Shown piece by piece: positions 1 through 12,134 of a stretch of DNA of 64,000 nt. The position numbers were made by a program, and so were the translations under genes. Source of the stretch: Dactylorhiza incarnata (Eukaryota > Streptophyta > Magnoliopsida > Asparagales > Orchidaceae); NCBI GenBank assembly GCA_033032865.1, contig JAWHQI010000278.1, positions 1,146,001 through 1,210,000 of the forward strand, given 5' to 3'. Each line of letters begins with the position of its first letter. Positions within the stretch are counted from its first letter, which is position 1. The notes under the pieces are model-generated. The model saw only the letters and a list, made by a program, of their open reading frames with translations. It was not told where the DNA came from and ran no database searches.

Positions 1-210
1 CTTTTCATTGAGGGGGAGACAATAAACTAGGGGTTCGTCTCCTCTCTCTTTGAACTTGTCCAGCAGCGAGCTGGAAGTTCCTCTGCTTGATCTCCCGCTG
101 CTTCTCAACGATCATTTCGACCTCGTCAGGAGTTCCAACTGCCCACAACACAGCGCAGAAGGAACTTCTGACACTGTCTTCCGCATCGTCCTCATCAGCA
201 TTTCCAGTAG

Positions 211-1366
211 ATGTGGCCTGTGCCGTTTCTCTTCCCTCAGCAAGATAGAAAATTGCCACCTCCCCCAGTTCTAGCAATGACACCAATTCACCCCCAGCAA
301 TGGGGTGACGCCCAAGAGGAGTACACTGACATCAACCTCCTCATGGACGAGGTGGTGGAGATCCTCCAGAGGCAACCTGGTTTCAAGAGGACGCAACCTC
401 TTAAGGTGAGGTTCAGGAATAGGAATCAAGAGCTCTACTGCAAGTACCACCGTGATGTGGAGCACGACACGGAGAACTGCAGAGCTCTCCGTGATTTTAT
501 TGAGAAGCTGCTCAAGGAAGGTAAGCTGAAGGAGCTCATAGACGGTAAGGTAAGCGGTGCCTCCACCTCCGGGAAGGGGAAGGAAGTGGTGGCAACTCTA
601 ACCCTCCGCTGCGAATGTGTAGAACAGGAAGACGTCGACATCCTTGGGAGCATAAGAGGCTTAAGATGTGTGGAAGTGGAGGCCTTCGGCCCGCTTGGCC
701 AAATAAACTGCATTTATGGAGGGTCTGACCTCGAATCATCCAAAAAGGCTAACATCAAGCGTCTTCGCCAACGAGAGGTTGCTTCCACCTCTCTCGGAGC
801 GCTCTCAAGGGGAGAGGTCTCCTTCGGGGAAGAAGACCTCCCCAAGACGGCGAATCCTTTCCACGATGCAGTCGTAAGCAATGCAGTGTTGGTCAACTAT
901 TCGGTGTCATGAGTTCTGATTGGCACCGATAGTTCGGTTAACGTTTTCTTCAAGCCGGCTTTCGACGACATTAATAACAACAAACCGTTAAAGCCATGCG
1001 ACAGTCCTCTATATTGTTTTTCAGGTGAAAGAAAGGAAGTTGAAGGAAGCTTTGATCTCTCAGTTACAATGTGCGGGATCACAAGGAAAGAGACTTTTTT
1101 AGTAATCGACGCTCCCAGCAGCTACAACGTTATCTTCGGGAGACCCCTCCTGAATGAGTACCAGACTGTGGTCTCTACTTTTCACCAAGTCGTGAAGTTC
1201 CCTTTGAGGGAGGCAGTTTAGGGTCCGCATCGATCCCAAAACTGCTAGAGAATGCTATATCAGCTCGGTCAACATGATTGACCTGTTTATTCCCCCTCGA
1301 GTCGATGATGCAACAAAGGAGGATTACCTTTCGACTGAAGAAGAGCACCACGAGATCGCATCGTAG
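211..1366 (+). pseudogene. gag C-terminus and aspartic protease of element A (decayed)
   Basis: An open frame from 211 to 912 contains the Tat-type gag tail, including YCKYHRD followed by HDTENCRALRDFIE, the plant gypsy Cys/His region upstream of protease. The frame hits TGA at 910-912. The protease continues in the same frame, with SSVNVFFK, a hydrophobic flap region and the IIG-like block VIFGRPLLNEY at about 1130-1160. The homologous protease of element D reads R-I-L-I-D-T-G at this point. Here the Arg codon is TGA and the triad reads G-T-D, so the catalytic Asp is lost. A second frame break near 1219 is followed by a coherent stretch ending in TAG at 1364-1366. Reverse transcriptase motifs do not follow. 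Confidence 0.75.
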
Positions 1367-3190
1367 CTTGCAGGGGCCGAAACAACAAGTCCATCCACAT
1401 AGCTCATATCTTTAATTGCATCATGAAGGAGACACTTCGACCAGTATTTTATCATTCATATATTTTCCCTTTTCAGTTGTTCTCAAACAGTTAATGCATG
1501 GATAGTTGCTTTGCCAGTTATTAACCTTTTTCCCTTGGTGTGAGGTCTCTGGATCACATATGAACGGCGGATCACAAGAGGCTCTATTTATCTTAACGTC
1601 GCTTACCTGTTTCCCCCTTGATGTGCGATCTCTGGATCCAATCATGCAGAGGCAAGTAGCCATTCCCTTCGGACAACCCCCAAAACTTACTTGAACCCCC
1701 TGATTTGTGATCCCAGGATCCAACTTCTCGCGGAGGCCTTTAAGTCTCCGACCCTCTTTGCCGGCATAAGCTCGCCTCCTTAATCACCGTTGTAAGGCCA
1801 CTGCAGTTGCCTCGTTGTAGACTCTCACGACTGACATGTGTGGGAAGCTATGCTGATTAGAGTGATTTCTATAGCCTGTCGCACATCAACAGAGGCATCG
1901 TTATCGCTTTGGTACGTTTCTGATGACAAACTCCGAGTAATGGATGCCTTAACCCCCCTCGACATTCTTTCTGAGGAATGAGCTCTGTCTCCGGGCACCT
2001 AAAGCCCATCTGGATGACTCTTGCGGAGGAAAGCTCCACGGATGTCTTACGCCCAACTGGTCACCTTAGCCTCTGGCGATAAACTCCTTAGGTCGAGTTG
2101 GTGGGTGTTGACAGGGTATTTTCCACTTTTAAGAGTATCCATGTCCCTCTCTTTTCTCAGTGGATTGTCTCCCGTACTTCGGGCAGTTACTACGTGTGCA
2201 ATTGCACTCATTGGAAATCATCCCTACATTCGAGAAACTAAAACATCTATATGCAAGGCTAGATATCGTGCGGTTACTCATTAGAGTGTTCACACACACT
2301 TCGTTTTCTCTTCAATTCCGCGACATCAAAATATGCATGTCGGTGATAAATATAATGGGTGGCAACTTATATAACAACTGCACGAGGTCTCAATTATGCA
2401 TGCTTGTAATATCTCTGGGGTTCTCTCGAAACATGAATGATTGTACTGTGCGGTTTCTCGTATACAGGACACGCACGCTCTGGGCCCTTTCTAAGACCGA
2501 AGCCTAGATTTTCAGTCATAATAATAATCAACTGATAGGCGGTTGCACATGCAACAACCACACGGTTTTCAATCGATAAAGTTTTAAGGGTTTTCTGAGG
2601 TTTTCATCATCATAATAGGCGGTTACTCGTATTGAGTCTGCGCAAGTCTCATCAACAATGTCACTTCTATAATATCAATGCACAAAAGCTCGAATAGAGC
2701 CCGACAGTATCCATCTATCAGGGAGTTTCACTTATGGTGTTTACTATGTGCGCACGTAATATAAAGATCGCACGGTTACTCTTATAACACAGGATATACA
2801 TGTCCTCCGATTCTATAATATCAAGGGACAAGGTTTTCGTCCCGCGAAGTCACACAACATTACTTGGATTATTGGATATCTCCTAGATTCTTGGGTGATT
2901 GCAGTTACGCCTCCGTAACCGCGCACTCTATATCTGCAAAAATAGAAGTGCATATTGGCCATACATAGGGCAATTATATATCACGTGTCTGCACACTCCG
3001 TATGACAAAGGTACATTGTAATTTCATAAGTATTCCTACATTCAAATAGAAAATACATTCGCAGGTACAAACATAGAAGCCGCACAATATAGAATTGGAG
3101 TCAAAGTGATCTTTCATTTCGTAAAGTGTTTCATACAAAAGTCATAGCGACTGCGCTTACAAAAAGAAGTCGCGCAGACACTTGCCAATC
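1367..3190. other. Non-coding spacer of element A
   Basis: No frame with recognisable domain content is present. The stretch lies where pol would be expected and runs up to the 3' end of the antisense gene aORF2. It holds a short tandem array at 1533-1735 and many dispersed copies of short words such as GCGGTTAC and GCACGGTTAC. Long degenerate spacers with internal tandem repeats are usual in Tat-lineage elements. Confidence 0.5.
1533..1735. repeat. Tandem repeat, about 83 bp x 2.5, in element A spacer
   Basis: The phrase CCCTTGGTGTGAGGTCTCTG at about 1533 recurs as CCCTTGATGTGCGATCTCTG at about 1616 and in weaker form (GTGATCCCAGGATCC) near 1705. Spacing is about 83 bp. Copies are diverged. 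Confidence 0.55.
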
Positions 3191-3390
3191 AAAAAATATA
3201 ATACATGGAATCATTCTTCCTTCGAAGAGACCGCCACTTCCTTCCCTTTGGCCTTTTTCTTGAGATGGTATTCGAAATAGCTACTCTTGAAAGGGCTCGA
3301 TAAGCTATATCCGCTCGAGCTAGTGACGGTTTTGGAAGATAAGTCGCTCTCCTCACCAGCATTTTCTCGCTCAGGATCAACAACACCCTC

Positions 3391-4932
3391 TCAAGTGCTC
3401 ACTTCCTGGGAATCAGCATCCGCGCTAGCTTGAGAGGCCGCACCTTCTGACTCTGAGAGTTCAACGTCTCCGAACTCCGCGTACAGAGTCGGATTGTCAA
3501 TGTTGATGAACTCGTCCTTCAAGGCGCCCTGCTGCCTCAAAAGATCTATGGTAAGGGTCGCAGATGCCTTATTATTCCGCAGCATCGCATGCCAAAATTT
3601 CTGATTCTCAAAAGGGTGGGCGGCATGCAAAAAAGAAAATCGAAACATCCGTGAGTACGAACAGGTATAATGCGACCGCTCCAACTTAAGCATTGTCGTT
3701 GTACCTTCAGCTCTTTTTGCAGACAGACATTCTTCGCCAACGTTTCTTCAAGTTCACATCGAACCCGATGGTTAATAATGATCGCCCGTAATGTTGTCGT
3801 TGCTGCCATCTTTGGAAGGACCTCCACTGGAATCTTCTCCAACTCGCGGAGATTTTCTCTGCCGAACGGGGCAGTGGTGACCGTGTAAGCATGCAATTTC
3901 CCTTTGTCGCCCTCCCTCCAAGAGGGAAGGGCAATGTTGAGGGTGACTGACTTGCCTTCCGTATGCCACTGCATCAAGAGATTGCCCGCGATATCTTTCA
4001 GGTTTTCTCCAACGCTGGAGAACGCTAATTCCTCCATCTCATCCGCAGGAGCTTGTGCGGACTTCCGCTTCCTCGAAGATGAAGTGCTCATGCCACCTGC
4101 CTCCACTGCATCTTCTCTTCGTCGCTCAAGAAGACGTCTCAGCTTGCTCGCCGTCAAGACGTTCCGGAGAGGCAGATGCGGTTTTCGATCAGGAACCATC
4201 AGGATGACTGCAAGGGAAAAGCTAAGTCAGAATCAGAGGTAAGTGTGGTTACTTGTTTAGCCAACCGCCCATACTCACAATCTTCTGTATGAACATTCAT
4301 AACTTCTCGTCCCAACGGGACGTTATAATCCACATCCAAGGATGCGCGATCAAGAAAGTCCACTATCCGTCTCGCCACTCCTCTTGGCCTTGGCACCTTG
4401 AAGGTATCCTCACTCCGCGCATCTGGAAGATTGGAGAGACCGCCAAAATCACACTTGAAGAAGGAGAATCAGTCATACCAGTTGCGGACTTTGTTCGACA
4501 GATTTAGCACTCGCATCTTCTCAGAACCGAAATACATTTGCCCTCCCTTTCGAGCCCTTACATAGAAGAGGTTGTGGAATACATCCAAGCTAAACTGCAT
4601 CCACTCCGTCCTGAAGTAAGTGACAAACGAGAAGATTGCCACCGCAGAGTTCGGTGACAGCTGGGCGAGAACTACCCCGAAGAAGTTCAAAATCTCGACA
4701 ACTTCGGGCAAGATGGGAAACCGCCACCCGGAGTCAAAATGATCGAATGGAACGGCTAACTCTTCATCATAGACGGTGGTCAGCCTCTCCTATCCCACGG
4801 GTAATTGCACCATGTAGCGGGGGTCAGGAGGTGCCGTGACAGAAAGTTGTTGAACTCTAGCACTAAGATAGAAGGAATCTCAGGCCTAGCGGCCAGGAAG
4901 GCAACCACACAGTCTACTCGCTTAGACACCAT
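3391..4932 (-). pseudogene. aORF2-A: antisense gene with Transposase_28-like domain
   Basis: The first ATG downstream of a TATA box is at 4932. The domain region (about 4790-4440) has a VPFDHF block, LPEVVEILNFFGV, LSPNSAVAIFSFVTYF, then SNKVRNWYD followed by FSFFK. This order matches the PF04195 'putative gypsy type transposon' family and the two copies in elements B and D. A Lys/Glu-rich middle follows (4207-3705), and an acidic tail with SESEGAASQAS ends in TGA at 3391-3393. Two GT-AG introns can be proposed, about 4252-4208 and 3704-3601. A frameshift near 4810 and stop codons near 4795 and 4469 show decay. Its molecular function is not known. Orientation opposite to gag-pol is clear. Confidence 0.65.
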
Positions 4933-4997
4933 CACTAGCAACCGCACCAACCAACTTGTTATCGTAAGTAAGGCGCGTAATAAACATGAGGCACCTC

Positions 4998-5006
4998 CTA
5001 TTTATA
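4998..5006 (-). promoter_or_regulatory. TATA-like box of aORF2-A
   Basis: On the - strand the sequence reads TATAAATAG, inside the palindromic CTATTTATAG. It lies about 65 bp upstream of the ATG at 4932. Equivalent boxes precede aORF2 in elements B and D. Confidence 0.55.
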
Positions 5007-5332
5007 GGCTCCTCCCTGTCCTCAACCTGGAAAGCCGAAACGTCGGCAATTCAAGCTTGTGCGGTTACACACCTAGTGACCGCCCCTCCAGTGTGTCTTC
5101 CTGCAAAACAAAGCAAAAGATAACAAGGCAAGCGTTAGCATCAACCTCACGCAACCGCCACAACACAACATTCTCAGAACATTCCAAGCATAGAGTAAAA
5201 TGCAAGCAAGCCAACAAGCCAACAAAAGAATGATGAGTGCGTAACCGTGCACACTATAGAGTCACAAACAAATCAACAAGTTTATAAGCACAAATCAATA
5301 AAGTGTTTTCAACCACCCAAGCCAACCCTAAT

Positions 5333-6112
5333 CCCGCGGAGGAGCACGCTCCACACCTATGTGCGCCAAAATGTCAGCGAGGTCGTTATAAGCTTTATGA
5401 GCAAACGCCAGACCCCTGTTCAGCTGTGCGCCAATGCTGTGAAGAGCCCGCACATCCTTCCGCACCCGCACTTCGTAAGGGACCGCGACCTCGATCCTGA
5501 AGCCGCACCATCCAGCAAGATCTTCTACTTCAACCGAGAGACCTTAGAGGTAAGTGCGGCTATTTTTTAATCCTTATGCCTGTCGCTTCTCTCCAGTTCG
5601 CGGACTCTATCTTTTGTGTTCCTCAACTCCCTTCGAAGCGACGCCAACATCATCCCGCAACGCCTTCTCAACGGCCGCTCGTTCTCTAGCCACCTTCTTC
5701 AACCGCATCTCCTCAGAAGCCTTTCGACTCATCCCAGCGTCTGCTCTTTCTTGAGCCTCCTTCGCTAACCACAACTCCTCAGCAGCCTCGTCCCGCTGTT
5801 CCTCGTCCTGCAAGCCCGCCTTCTTGACCGCGTCGTCTATAACATTTCCTGAAGTGACCGGGTCAAGCGCCAGGGTTTTGTCAGCTTCAGTGTCGGGCAA
5901 GTCCTCAACTAGAGGAGTCCGCTCAGTCTCATCCACGTCCAAGTCAACAAGCTCAGAAGAAAGTTGCTCATGTCCGCCCTCAGTATCAAGTCGCTTGCAC
6001 CTCTTCTTGGCGATCTCCTTCTTGGGGCCTTCCTTTTCCGTTTCTTCTCCTTCTTGCTAGGAGCCTCCGTCAAGACCGCCTCAACCTCCCGGGCCATCTC
6101 CTATTCACTCGG
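5333..6112 (-). pseudogene. aORF1-A, distal (3') part: Lys/Glu-rich coiled-coil protein
   Basis: This is the continuation of the gene that begins at 24245 and was split by insertion of element B at 6112/23373. It contains a strongly basic stretch (SKKEKKRKRKAPRRR, about 6060-6010), an acidic segment (VDLDVDETERT) and a long charged, Ala-rich helix-like run ending near 5607. A frameshift lies near 6020. A TAG interrupts the frame just inside the insertion site. A probable last exon (about 5545-5333) reads to TAG at 5333-5335. No catalytic motif is recognised. Heptad-like charge patterning suggests a coiled coil, by inspection only. Confidence 0.55.
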
Positions 6113-6939
6113 TGTTGAACCCGGAAACCATGGTTCAACCTCTGAACCCGGAAATCACGGTTCGAGAAGAGTTCGGACCAGTGTAGCTTGCTTTTACTTC
6201 TCCTGAGTTAAATCATTGGGCCATACACTCAGAGCAAAGAACCTCACTAAAAAAAGTAGGAAACTAGAAACAGACCCCGCGAGCTGCAACGAGGAGGTCC
6301 CGCCACAAACCCAAAAGATCAAAGAGAACTTCCCCTCCTAAACCACTGCTGAGTCGGGCACCCTGGAGGGTACTGGAGAAAATCAAACTGTCAGCCTGGA
6401 AACCACGACAAACAGAGTTCTGAAGTTCTCCGAAACAGCCTAAGGAGAGAGAAAGCCAAGAAGAGGTCCTGTCCAAAGGTACTCTTGGGGGTCTATTTAT
6501 AGTTTTCTCAAAACGGTCTGCGGATAGCTGAACCTCTCCTTTTGGTTTCACTAAAGGCAGCCCAAAATGGTCTGCAAACAGCGGAATCCCGTTGTTTGGA
6601 ATGGCTAATTGCAGACCAACACGAAAAATCCTGGAAAAGGGACTCCCTCTAGGGGGGCGAGCACATCCCACCCGAGGCGTGCTCGCCCGGGGCGACGAGT
6701 ACCCAACGACTTGCTAGGAACGAGACCAATATCGGTTAGAAGCGAGGCCAATGTCGGCTAGAAGGCTGACTGGGGGGAGCACCCGACATGCATGGGGTTC
6801 TCGCGGCTCGCCCAAGATGGGGGGGGGGGGGGGGCGAGTGCTAGCTGCCAGGGTGGGGTATTCACGGCTCGCCCCTCTTCCCGAATATTGTCTTTTGCGG
6901 ACTCTTTGCTGGTCCACTCGACAAATACGGGGTTGTACA
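6113..6939 (-). repeat. 3' LTR of element B
   Basis: It begins TGTTGAAC and ends TTGTACA on the + strand. The - strand has a TATAAATAG box at 6501-6493, in the position expected for an LTR promoter. Two copies of a 22-bp unit (ACCAATATCGG type) lie at about 6720-6765. A run of 16 G lies at 6819-6834, where the other LTR has an ordinary mixed sequence. The sequence just inside, GCGTGGATTG on the - strand, resembles the polypurine boundary of element A. Confidence 0.85.
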
Positions 6940-7049
6940 CAATCCACGCTCTTTGCGAGCTAACCTCAAGCTCGGAAAGACAGTTCAACCCTAGGATTTG
7001 GCGAGCTCCTTAATTTAAGGAAATATTTTAGATGGGGCCCACCGAGGGT

Positions 7050-7057
7050 TATAAATA
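7050..7057 (+). promoter_or_regulatory. TATA-like box of aORF1-B
   Basis: TATAAATA follows GCCCACCGAGGGT and lies about 100 bp upstream of the ATG at 7158. The setting resembles the box before aORF2-D (GCCCACCC then TATAAATAG). Confidence 0.5.
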
Positions 7058-7157
7058 CCAAGGGGGTGGGAGAGGCCCCTCCACGGACTCCCCCACTCCT
7101 TCCCCTCGTTTCCCCCTGGTTCCGCGCTTCCTTGCTGTCATGTAGCCCTCCAAGGAC

Positions 7158-8926
7158 ATGCTAGCTTGCATCGCCTCCCTTAAAGATAAGAACGACACAG
7201 CCTCTTCTGGGCTGCTGACCCTCGTCTCTGAGCGCACTTCGCGCACGCCTCCGAGGCGCGCGGGAAAAAGGATCGCCAAGAAGGTACGACGCGAATCAAT
7301 AGGAGGGGCGGTGACTCTATCGGGCACACAAAACCAACCCGGGTTCAGCCTGGGTTTTGAGACATCCGGTCAGGTGCGAGCTTAGTTATTAAAGGCCCAA
7401 GGTGCACCAAGGCGCAAAGGGGTCTTGGAGCCTAGGCGCGAGGCTCAAGGCGCAGGCACGCGCTTGACGAAGGCAAGGCACAACCGCATTCATTTTATAA
7501 AATAAGCATCAAACATCAGTTCATCTTCTTGATCAGATTTTTCATATATTCTACTCATTAATTATTCATTACTATCATTTATATCTCTTAAAAAATAAAA
7601 TTAATTTGGTCACTTGCATCATATCTGAGTCTTAACACTCGATTATGTTTCACATACACTAAATCATGCAAAAATTATTGAGTTCTTATATTATTTCTTT
7701 TTTTTTTAAAGAAAAAAAAGTTTGCCACATAAATCGCACCCAGACATGGCTTTTATGTTTCAAAGTGTCGAAAAAGGCGCACGAAGGCGCAAGCCTCTGA
7801 GCTTGTTGAGCCTGGAGCCTTAGGCGCGCCTGAGGCGCGCCTTTAACAACATGCCTATCCCCTCTCTCTGCTCGCTTACAATTTTTTTCCTTGTAATTTA
7901 TCTATTTCAAGACCTCAGACCTCACAGCCTGACCTCGCCGCCAAGAACAATACAGGGGGCGAGGAGACGTCGAGCAAGAGGGCACGAGCACCTAGTTGAA
8001 CCAGGACACTCGCCCTCAGGTTCCTGGTACGTGATCATCTCTATTTCTTTGTTCCAAACTCGTGTATCATGAATATAATCAACCATTTACTGGTTCTCAC
8101 AGTTCCCACCTTCATCGATCTCGCCCCGACCCCTACGCGGGGGAGTCGCCTGCTCGCGATCTTGCCGAGGAATTTGCCAACACCGCCATCGCCTCTGCGA
8201 GCCACGCTTCTGGCCCCGCAGTGGTCACCGTCGTGCAAGGTCCTACCGAGTTTCTGCCGCGAGCGGGTTCGGGAAAGTCCCTGGTGTTTCCCACCTCCCG
8301 CGCTTTTGGCGGAACACTGAGGATGCCCCCGAGCCGCCGAGGCGAGCCCTCTCCCCATTGCGAGGAGAAGGGTATCAGGACTTCGCATTGTAAGGGAATG
8401 TACTCGCCCCTTCCTTTCTTAGCTTCTAATTTCCTGCTAACATTTCGCCTCCACTCTCAGATCCTGACATCTCGATTGCTGACGAGTCGGATGATGCAGG
8501 AAACTACTCGGCGCCGCCTTCTCCCTCCATGATCGGCGAGTACCTGGGCGACCCCTCCGTCGTTGCCGAGATGAAGAACCGGATGACCGAGGTACTACGG
8601 AAGTATGGTACATGCTTCGCGAGCTCCAGGAGGAGAGGGCTTCAAGCGAGAACGATCTCTTCCCCCGCATCCTGGCCCTGGAGCAGCGAATGGACGCCTT
8701 GGTAGGGGACTGCACCCTGCTCGCGGAGGAGATGCGACAGAGCGCTGGGAGTGATGTAGCGTTGATGGAGAGTCACCTCAAGCGACTCGAGGATTCCGCG
8801 CGCTCGATGCAGCAGGACATCGCTGTGGTCCGTGAGTGCACGCACGCTGGGCAGGTAGAAGCGAGTGGGTTGAGTGGGCGAGTGGATTGCGTCAACGGTC
8901 GCGACCCCTCCGACGCCCCCACCCAC
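7158..8926 (+). pseudogene. aORF1-B: antisense coiled-coil gene, interrupted
   Basis: A first exon from ATG 7158 encodes a short protein start rich in Ser, Thr and Lys and ends at a possible donor after KRIAKK (about 7284). A MITE (7385-7850) then sits in what would be an intron. Further coding-like blocks are at about 8080-8400 and, after an acceptor CTCTCAG at about 8460, at 8461-8600. A charged helical stretch follows at 8612-8880 (LQEERASSENDLF, LEQRMDALVGD, MRQSAGSD). A frameshift is needed near 8605. It occupies the same place as aORF1 in A and D, between the LTR and aORF2. Exon limits are uncertain and no enzyme motif is seen. Confidence 0.45.
7385..7850. mobile_element. MITE with GTTATTAAAGGC termini, copy 1
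   Basis: The ends GTTATTAAAGGC and GCCTTTAACAAC are near-perfect inverted repeats. Subterminal parts are rich in AAGGCGC and GGCGCGCC and the middle is AT-rich. A second copy of similar length with the same ends lies at 46161-46610. A target duplication could not be settled by eye, so the superfamily is left open. Confidence 0.7.
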
Positions 8927-8932
8927 TTTTTC

Positions 8933-8940
8933 TATAAATA
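8933..8940 (+). promoter_or_regulatory. TATA-like box of aORF2-B
   Basis: TATAAATA is followed by a C-run and precedes the Transposase_28-like frame by about 100 bp. This mirrors the boxes upstream of aORF2-A and aORF2-D. Confidence 0.5.
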
Positions 8941-9029
8941 CCCCCCGTCCTTACTTACCTACCACATTAACTGCACCCCTGCCTTTACTTTCTTTTTCTT
9001 GCATTCGTTTCTCCCACTCGCCAACTCTT

Positions 9030-9552
9030 CTCGCGATAACTGGCAATGCCGAGTCCACTGATGGCCGGGGGAACTACGTCGCCAACTTTCCCGACCATCT
9101 GTTTCCCGAAGGGAGCGTGCCGGAGGAGGACCTACTCGCTTTCAAGGCCACCCTTCTGCCGGAGGGCTATTTTGCTCACTGCCCTAGGGAAGGCGAGTCC
9201 ATCAACACCTTCCACCCCGACTAGTTCGCCTTCCCCCTCTCCCACTTCGACGTCGGGCTCCACCTCCCCTTGTGGCATGAGGTTAAACAATTCCTCAAAT
9301 ACTTTGGGGCGGTACCCGCGCGGATCACCACGAACGCGATAACCATGCTAGTCGTGTTCGCGTGCTATCTGCGCGAGGAGAGAAACGAATTCAGCCTCAC
9401 CGCCTTCCGCAAACTATTCACTTACCGGGCGACACCAGATGGAATCGCCTATTTGACAGGCTCGCAACTCAAGGTCTGCGAGACCTCCAACAAAGTCCAT
9501 CACTGGAACGACAGGTTCTTCTTCATCAAAGGGAACTTCGACAACATCCCGC
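9030..9552 (+). pseudogene. aORF2-B, N-terminal part with Transposase_28-like domain
   Basis: The frame reads GRGNYVANFPDHLFPEGSVP, then FAFPLSHFDVGLHLPLWHEV, FLKYFGAVPARIT, AITMLVVFACYLR, FRKLFTYRATPDG and SNKVHHWNDRFFFIKGNF. This is the same order as in aORF2-A and aORF2-D and fits PF04195. One TAG (about 9222) interrupts it. No in-frame ATG lies close upstream, so the start has been lost or sits in a separate exon. A repeat of about 0.9 kb (9553-10432) separates this part from the C-terminal part. Confidence 0.6.
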
Positions 9553-10432
9553 AAAAACCGTCCTCACAAACCGCACCAATTTTTAAACTGCACCGCATAG
9601 TTTCAGTGTGGTGCGGTTTTGAACTTTTACAAATTGAGTGTGGTTCGGTGCGGTGCGGTTTTCGGGTCTTGAAAACCTCAAAAAACCGCACCGCACCGCA
9701 CCAACTAATTACATATTTTCATAACACATGTGACATATCACATACATCTAAATAAAAGTATAACTTATAAATTATGAATTAATACTAGTAATTAACTAAT
9801 TATATTAGCGCATATATTTGTTTTCTTGCTTTAGTTTGCTTGTTCTCTATCGATTTATTGATGAATTTGCTAATTTGTAAGGTTTTTTAAGTGCAAATAG
9901 TACCATAATGGTTCATCTAACTGTAAATGCGTATTCAGTATCCTTCTCTTAATGTTTCAATGTTTGAAGGATAAATAAAACTACAATTATGTGAGTGTTG
10001 TGCATATCTTGGACTTAAAATCATTCAGATTCTTTGTATTTGCATTCGATGTGTCATTTCATATGCAACTAAAAAGTCATATCATGAGGATTGTTGTATA
10101 TGAAGATCTATTTTTAGCTCGTGGTTGATTTTATAGTATTTGTATTTTAAAAATATATGTATTACACATTTTTTCATGATAATATAACTCATGTAACTAT
10201 GTTTTTGCCCAAATTTTACATCTTATTTTACCTCACATTATTCTTTTGGTATCTATGTATATTGCATGCTAAAAACCGCATCGAAACCGCAACCGCACCG
10301 CAAAAAACCGCACCAAACCGAAACTACACCGCATAATTTCGGTGCGGTTTTGCTCGGGCCAAAACCACCCCCTTGCGGTGCGGTTGCGGTTTGGGCCAAA
10401 ACCGCACCAAACCGCACCGCGCACACCCCTAG
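9553..10432. mobile_element. Unclassified repeat rich in GTGCGGTTT, inside aORF2-B
   Basis: Both ends are dense in GTGCGGTTT and its complement. A 50-bp segment near the left end (ACCGCACC...CGCATAGTTTC) recurs near the right end in direct orientation. The middle (about 9700-10260) is AT-rich and non-coding. The right end CACCCCTA and an imperfect flank CCCGC at 9548-9552 and 10433-10437 suggest a hAT-like non-autonomous element, but matching terminal inverted repeats are not clear. Confidence 0.45.
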
Positions 10433-11489
10433 CCCGCGCCGGCGACCTGAGTGAGTCCGCACCTAGCAGCAGCAAGGGAACAAGGCCCGTGGTGGACCTT
10501 GACCCTTCCCCCCTGTCGTTTCGCGGAAGAGGCAGAGGAAAGCGGTGGCGAAGAAGAAGAAATTGAACGCCACGCCGAGCGGCCCAACGCCCTCGGCCAG
10601 AAATGCTACAGGGGCGAGCGAGGCGGTGACGTCGGACTCGCACCCTAACTTCGGTCTTGGGCAGAGGCCCCTGGATGGTGCGGGAAACTCCCTGCTCGCC
10701 TGGGCGGAGAAGGCTAACCAGATCCCCATCTCCTCCCTCCTTCCTTACTGGTCCGAGCGCGGCCAATCCGGCGAGGACGCCTACGCCCTCACCTTTGGGT
10801 TGTATGGGAGGGAGGATGCAGTCGCCTACGAGAAGACGGTCATGCGAGAGCTCGCATATGAGAGCTCGCGGGCTCAACTGCGCGCTGCCGAGCTCTCTTA
10901 CATGGCCGCACGTCGCGGCCTGAGCTTCAACAAGTCGCCACCGAGACTAAGAGGAAGCTTGCAGATGAGCGAAGACTCAAGACGCGGCTGAGACTCACCG
11001 AGAGGCTTCTTGTTAAAGCCTCTAGCTGTGTGGTAAGTTCCATTCCCTTAGATTAATTGCAACTTTTTTGTTCAACCTTCTCACCCGGGTTCGCTACAGG
11101 ATGCTGAGACAGCAGACCGAATGAGGGCGCGGATCTGTGAGCTGGAGATGTAGGTGAAGGGCTGTAAAGCACAAATTGCCAGTGCCCTTGCCAAGATACC
11201 AGTGGCGGAGCTCGGCGAGTCCACCTCCAAGGGTGCGAACCTGTTGCAATTCACGCTGCGCGAGATCGAGGCGACTCGGAAGACCTTGGTCATCAAGTCG
11301 ACCGTGACCACGCTCGCGATGCTACGCAACCTCGGCGCCTTACAGACGGGATGGAATGACATCAACGCCGAGCTGCTCATCCCGATGCTCTTCCTTCTCG
11401 AGCCCTTGGCGGGCTCGTCTTCCTACTCGCCTGCCGAAGACGAAGACGGCGAGCAAAGCCCACCTCCCACGGACCCGCCAGTCGCCTAA
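10433..11489 (+). pseudogene. aORF2-B, C-terminal part
   Basis: The frame at 10545-10990 is long and charged, with an arginine-rich start, AYEKTVMRELAYESSRAQLR and further helix-like sequence. A canonical intron fits between GTAAGT at about 11034 and CTACAG at about 11100. The next exon contains ICELEM, one TAG near 11152, ALAKIPVAELGE, LRNLGALQTGWNDINAEL and an acidic Ser/Pro tail ending in TAA at 11487-11489. The 'L..GAL...' block followed by an acidic tail matches aORF2-A and aORF2-D. The gene is antisense to element B gag. Confidence 0.55.
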
Positions 11490-12134
11490 CTCTTTTTTCT
11501 TCTTTTTCAATGTATTTTTGGTTTTGTGCGGGCGAGGCCCTAAAACTTGTAATCAATGATTTATCAAAGAGAATTTTCCAAGTCTTTCCTGTTTCTACCT
11601 TTCTCCTCTTTTTTTGTTTCTTCTACTTGCTATTAGCAATTCGCTTGCGTTACATGAGCCCGTGGAGTCCCCGACTCGCCACCTCGCAGCCTGTGAGAAT
11701 TCGGTCAGGCGAACACGGCGCGCTCGCAACTCCTTGACGAGGTGTCCGCATTTAGAATTAATTGTACAGGAGTCCGCGAGATGTCGGAGGTACCTTCGTA
11801 CTCGCCTCGTTACTTAGTGATACGTAGACTTCGACATTGGTATCTCCCCCCTTCGACCGACGAGTACTCGAACTTAGACTTTGAGGCTCGTGCTCATAGG
11901 GAGGGATGGCATTCTTTTCGGCCTACCCTTACCGCGGGCCTCGTATTTCGCGAGACCAACGTGACCTAGGTAGCGAGTGAAGAGTACACGTAACCTGGGC
12001 GAGACCTCTCATACTCGCACCCTGCACATTTCTTAACTCCGATTTTTATGATACCCATTGTTTCGCCATTTTTTCGCGCGCTCTTTGAAAACACTTTCTT
12101 CCTCTGCCACCCAAGCGATCAACCTACCCTGCCT
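11490..12134. other. Non-coding region between aORF2-B and tandem array
   Basis: This is the 3' flank of aORF2-B. It has scattered GCGAGTAC-like words and no frame with domain content. No polyadenylation signal is obvious. Confidence 0.4.
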
